DNA of 64,000 bases from Fluviispira sanaruensis (GCF_004295685.1 NZ_AP019368.1:423501-487500), one strand, 5' to 3'; shown: positions 24,950 to 34,349, numbered from the stretch's first letter. Translations and numbers: made by a program. The notes: generated by a model not told the origin, from the sequence alone.

Positions 24950-26851
24950 TTAATCGAGTGAAGTGATTTGAATCTCCGTTGCGAGTTTTTTAAGTTGTTG
25001 AATATGTTCTTTTTCAAGAATAGCTCTCTCTCTTTGTTGAAAATCTTGGCTTTTTTCATGGGTTTTAATTTCTGAGAGAGATATAGCCTTCTTTGTTGGT
25101 TGTTTACTTTCTGTTTTTGCATTTATACTTATATTTTCATTATATTTTTGAAAATGTTGAGCAACGCTTTGTTGGTTTTTGGGGGTCTTGAGTGAATGAG
25201 TTTGTCTGTCTGATGGATTTTTTGAATTATCATGCAGGGGTCGCTGTTCTTTGATTGATATTTTTCTTGTTTGCGGAGCCTTAGGTGTAAATGATCCTTT
25301 AAATTCAGCATCTTGAAAACCAATTTCCCGTATGCTTTCCCAAAAGTGAATTAAATCAGATTCATTAAAGGAAAGATAGGTTGAGTTTTCTGGCGAATCT
25401 GAAAATTGGACTGTTTTGGCAGTAAAAATATCGATTTTTGCAAATCCCAACCGTGTAGCTAATGTTTTGCTTCTTTTTTCGGCATGCATTACGAGATTTT
25501 TAAATGCGTCTAAATCAATAGAATTTGCTTTTACATTGCCAGGATTTTGTAGAGGAGGTGCTGTTACTCTTAGTTCTTCTTTTGTCAGTGTCTTTTCCTG
25601 ACTTGCTGTATTGGTTTTTTGTGCTGCACTGCGCAGTGGAGGAGCACTCTGTCCTCCTCCACTGCGCATGAGTGACATGATTTCCGCCGCTGAGAGCCAT
25701 TCTGCTCGGGCAATACAATCTGTGATTATAATTTCAGCCCACGCAAGGCCTGCATTGCTTCGAGCAATTTCTTTTACAGAACTTGAAAGCAGTCTAAATA
25801 TTTCACTTAAACTTGCTATGGATAGCTTGTCTGCGGTCATTTTTAAAGAATCATATTCTTTTGGTAAGAGCTGAGTGAGACGAATGGTTCTTTCTTTATC
25901 ATTTAGGCTCTTGATAAGCATACTATTGCGGAAGAGCTGTGCTGTGTTTTCTATCAGAGTTGCGATATCAAGGCTTGCGGTATCTGCTTGCTGCAAGAGT
26001 TCAAGTGCTTGGCCTATGTCTTGAGTGCAAATAGCAGAGAATATTCTTTCAGCTATTTCTTCTCCCTGTAAGCAAAGTCCTTTTTTTGTTTGTTCAGTTG
26101 AAATAAATGTGTGATCACAAATTGCAATGATCTGTTCGAGAAGACTGAGAGAATCTCTTAGAGAGCCTTTTGCTTCGCGCGCAATCATTTTCAGGGCATC
26201 GTCTTCAAATTGAATATTTTCTTTGTGCAAAATACCTTTTAAATGTTCCGTGATCACCGCAGGGTCTATTTTTTTAAAGGAAAAGATCATGCAGCGAGAG
26301 CGCACGGTGATAGGAACTTTGTGCAGCTCTGTCGTGGCTAAGATAAATACAACTTGCGGAGGTGGCTCTTCAAGGGTTTTCAATAAGGCGTTGAATGCAC
26401 CCGTGCTGAGCATATGCACTTCGTCAATGATAAAAACTTTATAACGAGCCGAATTTGGATAAAAACGAGTTGCTTCCCGTAATTCCCTGATATTGTCAAT
26501 GCCTGTGTTTGAAGCTCCGTCGATTTCAAGGACGTCATCGTGGGCGCACGCAGTGATTTGTGTGCAATGGACGCAAGTTTGACAAGGGGAATGGGTCGGA
26601 CCTTTTTCGCAGCAGAGAGATTTTGCCAGGATACGTGCACTGGAGGTTTTTCCTGTTCCTCTTGTGCCTGTAAAAAGAAAAGCGTGGGGAACTTTTTTAT
26701 TGGAAAGCATTCCTTCGATGGCTTTGGAGACATCTTCTTGGCCCACAAGCTCTGAAAAACTTTGTGGGCGTGTGCGTCGTGCCAAAACAATATAATTTTT
26801 ATCCTCATGGAGAGGGGTAATATGGTTTTGGGAGTTGTTGTCTAAGCGCAT
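24950..26851 (-). CDS. dnaX: DNA polymerase III subunit gamma/tau
   Basis: The clamp-loader ATPase. Residues ~20-230 form the AAA+ core: RRTRPQSFSELVGQE, Walker A GTRGTGKTS, a four-Cys zinc module (CCEKGPTHSPCQTCVHC), Walker B VFIIDEVHML, sensor 1 ATTELHKVPITVRSRC. The oligomerisation domain runs to ~375. The C-terminal ~260 residues are the tau-specific part, rich in Gln/Lys/Ser. The start ATG has only a weak ribosome site. The SRP RNA gene lies upstream on the same strand, a known neighbourhood (scr-dnaX in Bacillus). No clear slippery A-run for a gamma frameshift product was identified. Confidence 0.96.
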   Translation of the reverse strand: MRLDNNSQNHITPLHEDKNYIVLARRTRPQSFSELVGQEDVSKAIEGMLSNKKVPHAFLFTGTRGTGKTSSARILAKSLCCEKGPTHSPCQTCVHCTQITACAHDDVLEIDGASNTGIDNIRELREATRFYPNSARYKVFIIDEVHMLSTGAFNALLKTLEEPPPQVVFILATTELHKVPITVRSRCMIFSFKKIDPAVITEHLKGILHKENIQFEDDALKMIAREAKGSLRDSLSLLEQIIAICDHTFISTEQTKKGLCLQGEEIAERIFSAICTQDIGQALELLQQADTASLDIATLIENTAQLFRNSMLIKSLNDKERTIRLTQLLPKEYDSLKMTADKLSIASLSEIFRLLSSSVKEIARSNAGLAWAEIIITDCIARAEWLSAAEIMSLMRSGGGQSAPPLRSAAQKTNTASQEKTLTKEELRVTAPPLQNPGNVKANSIDLDAFKNLVMHAEKRSKTLATRLGFAKIDIFTAKTVQFSDSPENSTYLSFNESDLIHFWESIREIGFQDAEFKGSFTPKAPQTRKISIKEQRPLHDNSKNPSDRQTHSLKTPKNQQSVAQHFQKYNENISINAKTESKQPTKKAISLSEIKTHEKSQDFQQRERAILEKEHIQQLKKLATEIQITSLD

Positions 26852-27044
26852 AGTTGGGTTACCGAATAAAAATTTAAAAATAAGAGTTAATATTGATTTA
26901 TCACATAATTAGAGATTATCAATCCTTGCAAAAAACAAGAATGATAACTTTCAATTAGAAATAGTATGTGTTCAGGAAAAACAAAAATCAAGAAAGTTCA
27001 AGGGAAGTACATAATTTTAACATGAACAAGTAAAATAAAAAAAA

Positions 27045-27166
27045 CAACCATGAGGGGTGGCTGCAAGCTGGTCTTACCTGTCATCCTAAACACCGTTGCT
27101 GCCTTCCGACTCTGGCGGGTTCATTAGAAAAACACTAAGGGCCTACAACCACCTCTCATGGTTGCT
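27045..27166 (-). ncRNA. ffs: Signal recognition particle RNA (small bacterial, 4.5S type)
   Basis: The minus-strand RNA closes on itself through CAACCATGAGAGGTGG pairing with its near-complement at the other end. The apical part has the conserved SRP helix 8 signature: CCGCCAGAGTCGGAAGGCAG followed by CAACGGTG and GGATGACAGG. It is followed by a run of T on the minus strand, so the terminal stem may also stop transcription. Length is ~120 bases. Ends are set from the stem and may be off by a few bases. Confidence 0.93.
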
Positions 27167-27493
27167 TTGTATGTTTTTTAGGCATACTTACAATCCCGAG
27201 GGATTGAGCGTTTGAGGGTTTTATTCCTCAACCTAAATTGGTGTTACATCTTATTTCAGAATAAGTCAATGGGGAAAAGCCATACTTGTCGAGTGAGTGT
27301 ATATAACTTTTGAGAAGCTTTAAAAGTTATTAAATATCTATTAGATAATGATAAAAAAGAATAATGAAAAATTATAAATTTAATTGATGCTAAAACTTAA
27401 AATTTATATCCTTTAAAAGAAGTGCAAAAAAGTATTAAGTTCCTTTAAACATAGCAACCAGCATTACGAACTTTTAAAAAAAATAATATATGT

Positions 27494-27522
27494 TTGACAT
27501 AGTAACAATATTAGGATATTCA
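27494..27522 (+). promoter_or_regulatory. Promoter of the leader peptide and ABC uptake operon
   Basis: TTGACA at 27494-27499, a 17-base spacer, and TATTCA at 27517-27522. It is placed about 55 bases before the leader-peptide ATG and leaves a ~320-base transcribed leader before the first structural gene. The -10 is imperfect. Confidence 0.45.
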
Positions 27523-27577
27523 AAATACTGAGCCTTTTAATAAAGCTTTATTGCAATTTAATAGGATATAACAAACA

Positions 27578-27631
27578 ATGGTAAACTTAGTAAATAAAAA
27601 TTTGACAACTCAATGGTGGTGCTGGCGTTAA
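27578..27631 (+). CDS. Tryptophan leader peptide (17 aa, ends Q-W-W-C-W-R)
   Basis: A 17-codon reading frame, MVNLVNKNLTTQWWCWR, stop TAA at 27629-27631. Three of the last five codons are TGG, the rarest amino-acid codon, which is the hallmark of a trp attenuator leader peptide. AGGA lies 11 bases upstream of the ATG. It sits between a promoter and an ABC uptake operon on the same strand. By established logic, ribosomes stall at the Trp codons when charged tRNA-Trp is scarce. It implies that the downstream transporter carries tryptophan or a precursor. Confidence 0.75.
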   Translation: MVNLVNKNLTTQWWCWR

Positions 27632-27664
27632 TTCGTTTGTATGCGTTACTTTGTCAATTTTTAG
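27596..27664 (+). promoter_or_regulatory. Candidate attenuator hairpin spanning the Trp codons
   Basis: AAAAATTTGACAA at 27596-27608, just before the Trp codons, can pair with TTGTCAATTTTT at 27653-27664, with one bulged base. The Trp codons and stop lie in the loop. A ribosome stalled on the Trp codons would cover the 5' arm and block the hairpin. The 3' arm ends in a short T-run, so it could act as an AT-rich terminator, but it is weak and no GC-rich terminator is seen. Further down, AGTTACT-TATC-AGTAACT (27764-27781) is a perfect inverted repeat of unknown role. Confidence 0.45.
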
Positions 27665-27848
27665 TTTGTGGTTTATAAAATGTTACCTCTTGTTTTAGAA
27701 TCCTCATTTCAAATATCCCCTATTTTTTTTATACTATGGCCTTTCGGCCTATCATATTATAATAGTTACTTATCAGTAACTGACCTTCATTAAAATTTAT
27801 ATTAATTACCTTTATCTATAAAAAATTAAATGTTGACATGGAGAATAT

Positions 27849-28817
27849 ATGAAAAAAACTCCCTACTTTATTGCTGTCTTTATTATTCTTATAATAGCAC
27901 TCATTCTTTATAATAAAAAGACAAACAATGAGCTGCCAGTTATCGCTATAGCTAATTATGGCTCACACGCTTCACTTGATGCTGCCATACTTGGTTTCAA
28001 AGAGCAGATGAGAGTCGAAGGATTTATAGAAAATCAAAGTATACACTACGAAACTGCAGATGCTGGATTCGATCCAAGCTTGATCCCTCAAATGCTTATC
28101 AGCCTTAAAGCTAAAAACCCAAAAGCCATGCTGGTTTTAACCACCCCAATTGCGCAGGCAGCCAAAGGTAAGATTCATGATATTCCTTTAATTTATACAG
28201 TCATTACAGATCCTGTTGAAGCTGGATTGATTAAAGAGAAATATAAAGCTGAGGCAAATATTACAGGGAGTTCCGATATGCAAGATTTAGGGGCATTTCT
28301 GAAATTTGCTAAATCAATTTTACCAGAAGCAAGGAGAGTTGGACTATTGTATGCAACTTCAGAAGCGAACGATATTGCACTCGTTCATATGATGAAAGCA
28401 AGTGCATTAGAGTTTGATATTTCTGTTATCGCAATACCAGTGGAACAAGCTCGTGATGTCCAAATTAGAATGCAAGAATTTAAAAGCAAAGTAGATTTTA
28501 TCTATGTTGGTACGAGTGGACCAATCCAACCAACATTACCAGTTATTAGCGCCGAAGCCCGTAAATTTCATATTCCTGTATTTAACGTAGAAGCACAAGC
28601 CGTGAAAGATGGATTAGCTCTTGCAAGTTATGGAGTTGATTATACTGCTGTTGGTAGAAATGCAGCGAAACTCACAGCAGAGGTTATGCGAGGACAAAAT
28701 ATCAGTGATTTAAATCCATTTTATCCAACTGCTGAGGAACATCATGGCGTGATTAATAAAAAGCTTGCAATAGAGCTAGGTCTTAGCTTTCCTTCCAATA
28801 TAGAAATTATTGAGTGA
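27849..28817 (+). CDS. ABC transporter substrate-binding protein, TrpX-like (COG2984 type)
   Basis: The ATG at 27849 follows GGAG. It has a signal or membrane anchor at the N-terminus (YFIAVFIILIIALILY) and no lipobox. The body fits the ABC_sub_bind family (COG2984): PVIAIANYGSHASLDAAILG, AMLVLTTPIAQAAK, IPLIYTVITDPVEAGLI, ITGSSDMQDLG, FIYVGTSGPIQPTLPVI, YGVDYTAVGRNAAKL. It is the first gene of a three-gene operon with an ATPase and a permease. The family includes TrpX of the streptococcal TrpXYZ tryptophan uptake system. The Trp-rich leader peptide upstream makes tryptophan the likely ligand here; that is inference. Confidence 0.85.
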   Translation: MKKTPYFIAVFIILIIALILYNKKTNNELPVIAIANYGSHASLDAAILGFKEQMRVEGFIENQSIHYETADAGFDPSLIPQMLISLKAKNPKAMLVLTTPIAQAAKGKIHDIPLIYTVITDPVEAGLIKEKYKAEANITGSSDMQDLGAFLKFAKSILPEARRVGLLYATSEANDIALVHMMKASALEFDISVIAIPVEQARDVQIRMQEFKSKVDFIYVGTSGPIQPTLPVISAEARKFHIPVFNVEAQAVKDGLALASYGVDYTAVGRNAAKLTAEVMRGQNISDLNPFYPTAEEHHGVINKKLAIELGLSFPSNIEIIE

Positions 28818-28820
28818 CTT

Positions 28821-29555
28821 ATGATTCATATTGAAAAAGTGACCAAGTCATTTCATGGCCTTTTTAGGCCTGTGATAAATGAAGTGAGTTTATCGGTAGA
28901 AAAAGGAGATTTCTGCATTCTAATTGGAGCCAATGGATGTGGTAAATCTACGTTACTTAAGTTAATTAGCAATGAATATAAAGCGGATTCTGGCACGATA
29001 AAACTAAAAGGTGCTGTGGCCCAAGTTGTACAAGATGTAAACTTGGGTACAGTTCCTGAAATGACTCTACTTGAGAATATTGCCTTAAATGAAATAAATT
29101 CACCAAAATTACTATTTTATAGAAGGTATCGAAATCAAGTTATTCAAAAGCTAAAAGAATTAGATATTGGCTTAGAGGAATATATAGATCAGCCACTGAA
29201 AATGATATCTGGTGGGCAAAGACAAATGATTGCAACCCTAATGGCGATTCATTCTGGAAGACAAATTTTATTATTAGACGAACATACTTCGGCGCTTGAT
29301 CCAAAAATGCAGACTCTGCTTATGGAATATACTCACAAGCAAACCAAGAATCTTGAACTCACTGCTATAATGATTACGCATAAAATGGATGATGCTATTA
29401 AATATGGTAATCGCTTAATTATGCTTCACCAAGGAAAAGTAGCGCTGGACTTTCAAGGGAAGCAAAAGAAGGCTTTGGCAGTGCATGATTTACTTGCAAT
29501 GTTTCATCAGTATGAAGATCAACTCTTAGTATCCGGAGGTGAAAGTGGCAACTGA
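28821..29555 (+). CDS. ABC transporter ATP-binding protein, TrpZ/COG1101-like
   Basis: A 244-residue nucleotide-binding subunit: Walker A GANGCGKST, Q-loop region AVAQVVQDVNLG, signature MISGGQRQM, Walker B LLLDEHTSALD, switch His in MITHKMDDA. It begins 3 bases after the binding-protein gene and overlaps the permease gene by 11 bases, so the three products form one importer. The final residues form a helix-rich tail (VHDLLAMFHQYEDQLL). Confidence 0.9.
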   Translation: MIHIEKVTKSFHGLFRPVINEVSLSVEKGDFCILIGANGCGKSTLLKLISNEYKADSGTIKLKGAVAQVVQDVNLGTVPEMTLLENIALNEINSPKLLFYRRYRNQVIQKLKELDIGLEEYIDQPLKMISGGQRQMIATLMAIHSGRQILLLDEHTSALDPKMQTLLMEYTHKQTKNLELTAIMITHKMDDAIKYGNRLIMLHQGKVALDFQGKQKKALAVHDLLAMFHQYEDQLLVSGGESGN

Positions 29556-30375
29556 GCTTTTTCATACTGGGATATTGCAGGGTTTATTACTAGCCATGAT
29601 TGCTTTTGGCATTATGATTCCATTCCGTTTCCTCAACTTCCCTGATTTGACAGCAGAAGGGGCTTATCCACTTGGAGGTGCAGTGTGTGCAAGCCTAATT
29701 GTTGCTGGTATTCCACAAATATTTTCTATTGTTGGTGGTGTGTTGGCGGGAGGATTGCTCGCAGTGGGGACATCGCAAGTAGCTTTGCGACTTAAAGTCA
29801 ATAGTCTTCTAGCAGGGATAATACTTAGTACTATGGCTTATAGTGTTAACCTTAGGATTATGGGTAAACCAAATATAGCTTTGTTCGAGATGAGTGGCAT
29901 AAAAATTGATCTTATATTGCTAATTATTGTTTGTGTACTTTGCATTATACCTTTCGCCTTGTTTTTGCAAACTGATTTTGGTTTGCAATTGCGAACTATT
30001 GGCAATAATCCTAAGTTTGCTATGAACCATGGGATCAGCGTAAACAAGTATACCAGCTTGGGATTATTCATTGCAGGTTCTATGTTTGGTCTTGCAGGCA
30101 GTTTAATAGTGCAAATGCAGAATTTCATGGATGTAGGCATTGGTGTAGGTATAGTAATTCATGGATTGGCAAGCCTTATGATTGGTGAAGCAATCATAGG
30201 AAATAAAACAATAACAAAACAACTCGCAGCCCCTTTTATTGGTGCACTTATCTATCAACAAATTCAGGGAATAGCCTTATCTTTTGGCCTAGCGCCATCA
30301 GACTTAAGATTTTTTACCGGAAGTATTGTGTTGATTGTGCTCGCAATACAAAAAGGAGGTAAAGATATGAATTGA
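29545..30375 (+). CDS. ABC transporter permease, TrpY/COG4120-like
   Basis: A hydrophobic protein of about 276 residues with 8-9 membrane segments (LLLAMIAFGIMIPFRFLNFP, DLTAEGAYPLGGAVCASLIV, IDLILLIIVCVLCIIPFALF). The start is taken as GTG at 29545 because GGAGG lies five bases before it; a GTG two codons earlier is possible. The segment ADLTAEG/SLLAGII/GLAGSLIVQ pattern belongs to the BPD_transp_2 group that pairs with COG2984 binding proteins. It closes the operon begun at 27849. Confidence 0.88.
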   Translation: MATELFHTGILQGLLLAMIAFGIMIPFRFLNFPDLTAEGAYPLGGAVCASLIVAGIPQIFSIVGGVLAGGLLAVGTSQVALRLKVNSLLAGIILSTMAYSVNLRIMGKPNIALFEMSGIKIDLILLIIVCVLCIIPFALFLQTDFGLQLRTIGNNPKFAMNHGISVNKYTSLGLFIAGSMFGLAGSLIVQMQNFMDVGIGVGIVIHGLASLMIGEAIIGNKTITKQLAAPFIGALIYQQIQGIALSFGLAPSDLRFFTGSIVLIVLAIQKGGKDMN

Positions 30376-30634
30376 TAAATTGATCTCTCCTGAAGACAAA
30401 GTTTATTTGTATTGCCACTCTGTAGAGCCTAGAATTCAAATAACTTAAGAGGCAGTTAGTATGATTTGCCAAATATTTTAGACGCAAAAATAACTATACA
30501 TCTGCCAGTGATTCTATAATTCTTAATACAACTTTACGTGTAGTTTTTTAGTGCAGTCTAAAAATCTTAAAAGATGCTAATAGAGTTTTGTATAATTTCT
30601 ATTTCTTTAATTTTTCTCTGAAAGGTACGAAGTC

Positions 30635-31303
30635 ATGTCCATTAATCAACTTGAAATTGAAAATATAAACTCAAATGCTATTTTATCGATGACCACGACA
30701 TCTCGTAATAAAACTTGGGCCGCTATTGAAGCAATTAAACAGCAAATTTATCCAGGAATGACAGAGCTTGAAGCTATAAAAATGGCAAATCAATATTTTG
30801 CGGATTGTGGTGTTCGAAAGTTTTGGCATAAGACGCATATCCGCTTTGGTGAATCAACCATTTTAAGTTTTGATGATACCTATAGAGAGAATGTTACTTT
30901 AAAAGAGAATGATATTTTTTATATCGATGTGGGCCCTGTATGGGATGGTATTGAAGGTGACTGTGGCAATACTTTTGTTATAGGTGATGCGCAGCAATTT
31001 TTGCAAATTAAGAATGATATAAAAGAACTTTTTGACGACGTTCAACAACATTGGCGAAATACTCAGGCAACGGGCCAGAAAATATGTGAATACACGCGTT
31101 GGCAAGTCGAAAAAATGGGTTATGTACTGTTACCTGAATGTGTAAAAGGGCATCGGCTGTCGGAATTCTCGCACTCAAAATATTCAAATGCATGCTTATT
31201 TGACCTCGATTTTATTCCGTCTGCAGAAAGATGGATTTTGGAATTACAAATATGTCACCCAAGTATGAAGTTTGGTGCTTTCTATGAAGATCTTTTGTTG
31301 TGA
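30635..31303 (+). CDS. M24 family metallopeptidase-like protein (pita-bread fold)
   Basis: A 222-residue protein of the methionine aminopeptidase/aminopeptidase P fold. The candidate metal ligands appear in order: Asp in FYIDVGPVWDGIEGDCGN (two Asp), His in VKGHRLSEFSH, Glu in ERWILELQI and the Glu in FGAFYEDLLL. It is short and lacks any N-terminal creatinase domain. AAAGGT precedes the ATG. It follows the ABC uptake operon after 260 bases with no gene. Peptidase activity is not assured; some family members are non-peptidase. Confidence 0.78.
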   Translation: MSINQLEIENINSNAILSMTTTSRNKTWAAIEAIKQQIYPGMTELEAIKMANQYFADCGVRKFWHKTHIRFGESTILSFDDTYRENVTLKENDIFYIDVGPVWDGIEGDCGNTFVIGDAQQFLQIKNDIKELFDDVQQHWRNTQATGQKICEYTRWQVEKMGYVLLPECVKGHRLSEFSHSKYSNACLFDLDFIPSAERWILELQICHPSMKFGAFYEDLLL

Positions 31304-31689
31304 AAAATTTATATCTTTACGATCTTTTTTAAATTTGTCATGAGAATAAAAGCTGTAAATAATAAAATAGGAGTAATATTCTTATTTCTTTTAGATTCAA
31401 AACTACAGACTAAATAAATTGAATAAAAAATAAAACGATTTTTTTAATTGATTTATAATTTTTCTTAGTTAAAAAAATAATTACTTTTATTTTCTTATTT
31501 TTATTTCCAATAAATGAAATCACTCAATCATAATTTTTTGTGAGTGACATCTTTAAATTAATGAAAAGTAAATATGCTTGAGTTTCATAAAGTATTTTTT
31601 TTATTTACAGCAAGTCTAAAAGGAAATTAAATTTTTCTAATAGATGGGCATTGATCTTGCTTAAAAAGGTTTCATTGCTAAGTCAAATC
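31304..31689. other. AT-rich convergent gap without a gene
   Basis: The gap between two convergent genes. It is very AT-rich, with runs of A and T but no clear hairpin terminator, RNA gene or reading frame that can be supported. Confidence 0.4.
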
Positions 31690-33219
31690 TCATATGATTA
31701 CCTTTGATAATATCGTTCCAACAATGGTAGCTATTACTATATAGATCAGGCACGGTAAAAGAAGTTTTGATAGTATCTCAGCTTCTTTACCTGAGGATTC
31801 AACTGTGGATTGAACTGCTAAAATATTTTGTAAAGCTATCATATTTCCTGCACCTGCACCCACCAACTGGAACGCAAGAATCCATCCTTCGGAATAAAAT
31901 ATTTGCTGAGCAATTTGTGATTGAATTGGTGCGAACACTAAATTCGAAACGGTTGCACTTCCTGATAAAAAGGCCCCAAATGCGCCAATTAAAATTGAAA
32001 AATATGGAAAATAATTTGACTTTAAAAAAATGACAATTTCTTCAAACATGCCTGGTAAGGGGGTTATTCCTTTCCCCGTAGCGATCATAATCTGAACCAA
32101 AGAGCAAACAGAAAAAATTGCAATTGCAGTTTTAAATAAGGGCTTAATAGATGCATTTAAGCATAGTTTAAATTGTTGATTATTTATCCGTTTAAAAAAT
32201 AAAGTAATTAAAATGGTCATTAAAAAAACTATACCTGGATTAAATAATTGAAGGGAATAGGACAAGTCAGCAGGTAAGCTGACTGAGAATATTTTTGAAT
32301 TTTGAAAAAAGAATTTACCAATTAATAATAAAAATAATAAAATAATATATGGATAAATTCCATTAAAAATCGAGGATTTTTTCTGTTCATTATTAAGTAT
32401 TACTTCATCAGAAAATTTAAAAATATTTTTAGGAACAAATATTTTAAACTTAGTGATAATTGTCATTAAGAGCAAACCGATTGTTGAACCTAAAATAGAT
32501 GATAACTCAGGAGCATATAATGACGTAATAAAATAAGGTACGAGAAAACAGATTCCTGAGAATAATGCAAAAGGTAAGCATTCTATAAAGTTTTTCATGC
32601 GATCTTTTTTATGTGTCATAATAACAAAAAATAATATCATACATGGAACTATCATTCCTGTTATTAAATTGATAAAAGCAGCATAAAAGGAAACATCTGC
32701 GGTTTTTAATCCTTCAAAACCAATTCGTACTGGAGTTCCAATTGCGCCAAATGCAACTGAAGCATTGTTTGCAGTTAATGCAACTATTATTGCTAGAAAA
32801 GGCGTAAATCCAATTGCCACTAAAAATGGAGCTACGATTGCTGCGGGTGTTCCAAAACCGGCTGTGCCTTCAATAAATGCACCAAAGAGCCAAGAGATAA
32901 GAAGTGCCTGAATTCTCCTATCTGGCGATAATGCTTTAAGATGCAACTCGATAACTTGTATTGTTCCAGCTTGCGTAAGGTATTTTAAAAAGAAAATTGC
33001 GCCAAATATGATTAAAATAATATCTAAGGAAATAAATGCACCTTTGAGCAGGGAGCTTAAAGTATAGATTTGAGGTAAGGACCAAAAAATTGAACTTATT
33101 AATATCGTATATATTAGAGAAATAATGCCAGACATAGCTAATGATAATCTAAATACAAATAAAACAAATATTAAAATAATAATGGGAGAAATAGATAATA
33201 ATAGTGTCATATAATTCAC
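31690..33219 (-). CDS. L-lactate permease family transporter
   Basis: A 509-residue inner-membrane protein with about 13 hydrophobic segments. Family motifs are present: GTAGFGTPAAIVAPFLVAIG, NNASVAFGAIGTPVRIGFEG, and near the end LIGAFGAFLSGSATVSNLVF and QLVGAGAGNMIALQNILAVQ. LctP/LldP proteins import L-lactate, D-lactate and glycolate with protons. It is monocistronic here with no lactate dehydrogenase gene nearby. Confidence 0.93.
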   Translation of the reverse strand: MNYMTLLLSISPIIILIFVLFVFRLSLAMSGIISLIYTILISSIFWSLPQIYTLSSLLKGAFISLDIILIIFGAIFFLKYLTQAGTIQVIELHLKALSPDRRIQALLISWLFGAFIEGTAGFGTPAAIVAPFLVAIGFTPFLAIIVALTANNASVAFGAIGTPVRIGFEGLKTADVSFYAAFINLITGMIVPCMILFFVIMTHKKDRMKNFIECLPFALFSGICFLVPYFITSLYAPELSSILGSTIGLLLMTIITKFKIFVPKNIFKFSDEVILNNEQKKSSIFNGIYPYIILLFLLLIGKFFFQNSKIFSVSLPADLSYSLQLFNPGIVFLMTILITLFFKRINNQQFKLCLNASIKPLFKTAIAIFSVCSLVQIMIATGKGITPLPGMFEEIVIFLKSNYFPYFSILIGAFGAFLSGSATVSNLVFAPIQSQIAQQIFYSEGWILAFQLVGAGAGNMIALQNILAVQSTVESSGKEAEILSKLLLPCLIYIVIATIVGTILSKVII

Positions 33220-33636
33220 TCTTAAAATGAGGCTTAAATGTTATTTTATTATTTGTAAAGAAATAATAAAATAACATTTAAATATTAAAAATTTAAAATA
33301 AAATATACAAAATATATAATATTAATAAAAAATGTATACTATACCATATAATTGGATCATACTAATTCATTTTTAAGGATTTTAAAAGTCTCTTTTGAAA
33401 AAATAAATAATCTATTTCTTTGAATCGGGAGATGGAAAGGTGAAGTCTTTAAAGACTTATTTGAAATTGCAGAAATTAACCTATTATTGTTAAGGTATTT
33501 CAATTGTAAATTTATATGAATTAATTGCATTATAGCATATAATTTTTTTCTATAAAAAATCTTGACATACATTATATGCAATGCAATATTTATGTTGAAA
33601 TGCGATATTTTTTGGCCATTTTATGGGGATATAAGT
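33220..33636. other. Divergent intergenic region with a candidate promoter
   Basis: AT-rich, between lactate permease and the small NTF2-like gene. TTGACA at about 33563, a 17-base spacer and AATATT form a plausible rightward promoter about 45 bases before the ATG at 33637. No riboswitch or other structured element was recognised. Confidence 0.35.
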
Positions 33637-33981
33637 ATGACAAATAAGAATTTAGATATGGCACTTAATTATTATTCATTTATTGTTCAAAAAAAAATAA
33701 ATGAAATTGAAAAATTATTACATCCTGATGTAGAGTTTATAAGCCCAATCAAAGCGTTAAATGGTAAAGAAAATGTAACTCCGTGGATTGCCGATTATTG
33801 TAATTTTGCGCAGGAGATAGAGGTAAGAGCAAAGTTTAGTCATGATGATCAAGTGATGCTTGCATTTGATTTAACAAGCGTAGCTGGGAAATCTAGAGCT
33901 GCTGTGCTCATGACTTTTTTGAATCAATCCATTAAAAAAATAGAACTCTTTTTTGATGCATCGCCTTTTTTAAATAAATAG
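33637..33981 (+). CDS. Small NTF2-like (SnoaL-type) protein
   Basis: A 114-residue protein; the ATG at 33637 has GGGGA upstream, while an earlier ATG at 33562 would add 25 unlikely residues. The order helix (MALNYYSFIVQKKINEIEKL) then LHPDVEFISPIKALNGKENV and strands (VRAKFSHDDQVMLAFDLT, SRAAVLMTFLNQSIKKIELF) fits the NTF2/SnoaL cone fold. Enzymatic role and ligand are unknown. It stands alone with its own promoter and terminator. Confidence 0.72.
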   Translation: MTNKNLDMALNYYSFIVQKKINEIEKLLHPDVEFISPIKALNGKENVTPWIADYCNFAQEIEVRAKFSHDDQVMLAFDLTSVAGKSRAAVLMTFLNQSIKKIELFFDASPFLNK

Positions 33982-34042
33982 CAATGCGAGTAGAAAATAT
34001 AAAAAAACAGTTTGTCCGGCAAGATTCCCGTATTGATAAAAT

Positions 34043-34076
34043 AAATACTACTGATTAGTAGGTATTTAAATTTTTT
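34043..34076 (+). terminator. Rho-independent-type terminator of the NTF2-like gene
   Basis: AAATACTACT-GATT-AGTAGGTATTT with one bulged base, followed by AAATTTTTT. It lies about 65 bases after the stop at 33981. Confidence 0.55.
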
Positions 34077-34160
34077 GGCCTGTCGTTTTTGCTTTAGATT
34101 AAATGCACAACAATGCGCGGGCGATTTCTGTTAAGGTACTGTATAAACAGCCATATAGAA

Positions 34161-34251
34161 TGGCGGAGAGAGAGGGATTCGAACCCTCGTTACGGTATTA
34201 GCGCAAACACGATTTCCAATCGTGCTCCTTCAGCCACTCGGACATCTCTCC
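34161..34251 (-). tRNA. tRNA-Ser (anticodon GGA)
   Basis: A 91-base class II tRNA with encoded CCA. The acceptor GGAGAGA pairs with TCTCTCC, the anticodon stem CACGA/TCGTG encloses TTGGAAA (anticodon GGA), the variable arm is long (TTGCGCTAATACCGTAAC region), and the T arm is GAGGG-TTCGAAT-CCCTC. Confidence 0.95.
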
Positions 34252-34320
34252 ACTGAGATTCAAATCCCTACCTGACCGTTTCAGAAATTGCAAGCATCTT
34301 CCTAAGAAAAAATAAACTTC

Positions 34321-34349
34321 TTGACCTAGCTGGAAAATTGCACTATGAG
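34321..34349 (+). promoter_or_regulatory. Promoter of the rplU-rpmA genes
   Basis: TTGACC at 34321-34326, a 17-base spacer, TATGAG at 34344-34349. It leaves a ~100-base leader before rplU with a small inverted repeat (TATGTTA ... TAACATA, about 34408-34430) that could be an L21 leader structure. Confidence 0.45.

Noticed and set aside
27764..27781. AGTTACT-TATC-AGTAACT as a TrpR-type operator
   Set aside because: The half-sites do not match the known TrpR operator well, and no trpR gene is in the window; the role is open.
34161..34251. tRNA-Ser as an integration site of a mobile element
   Set aside because: No integrase and no repeated tRNA 3' end are visible on either side within the window.
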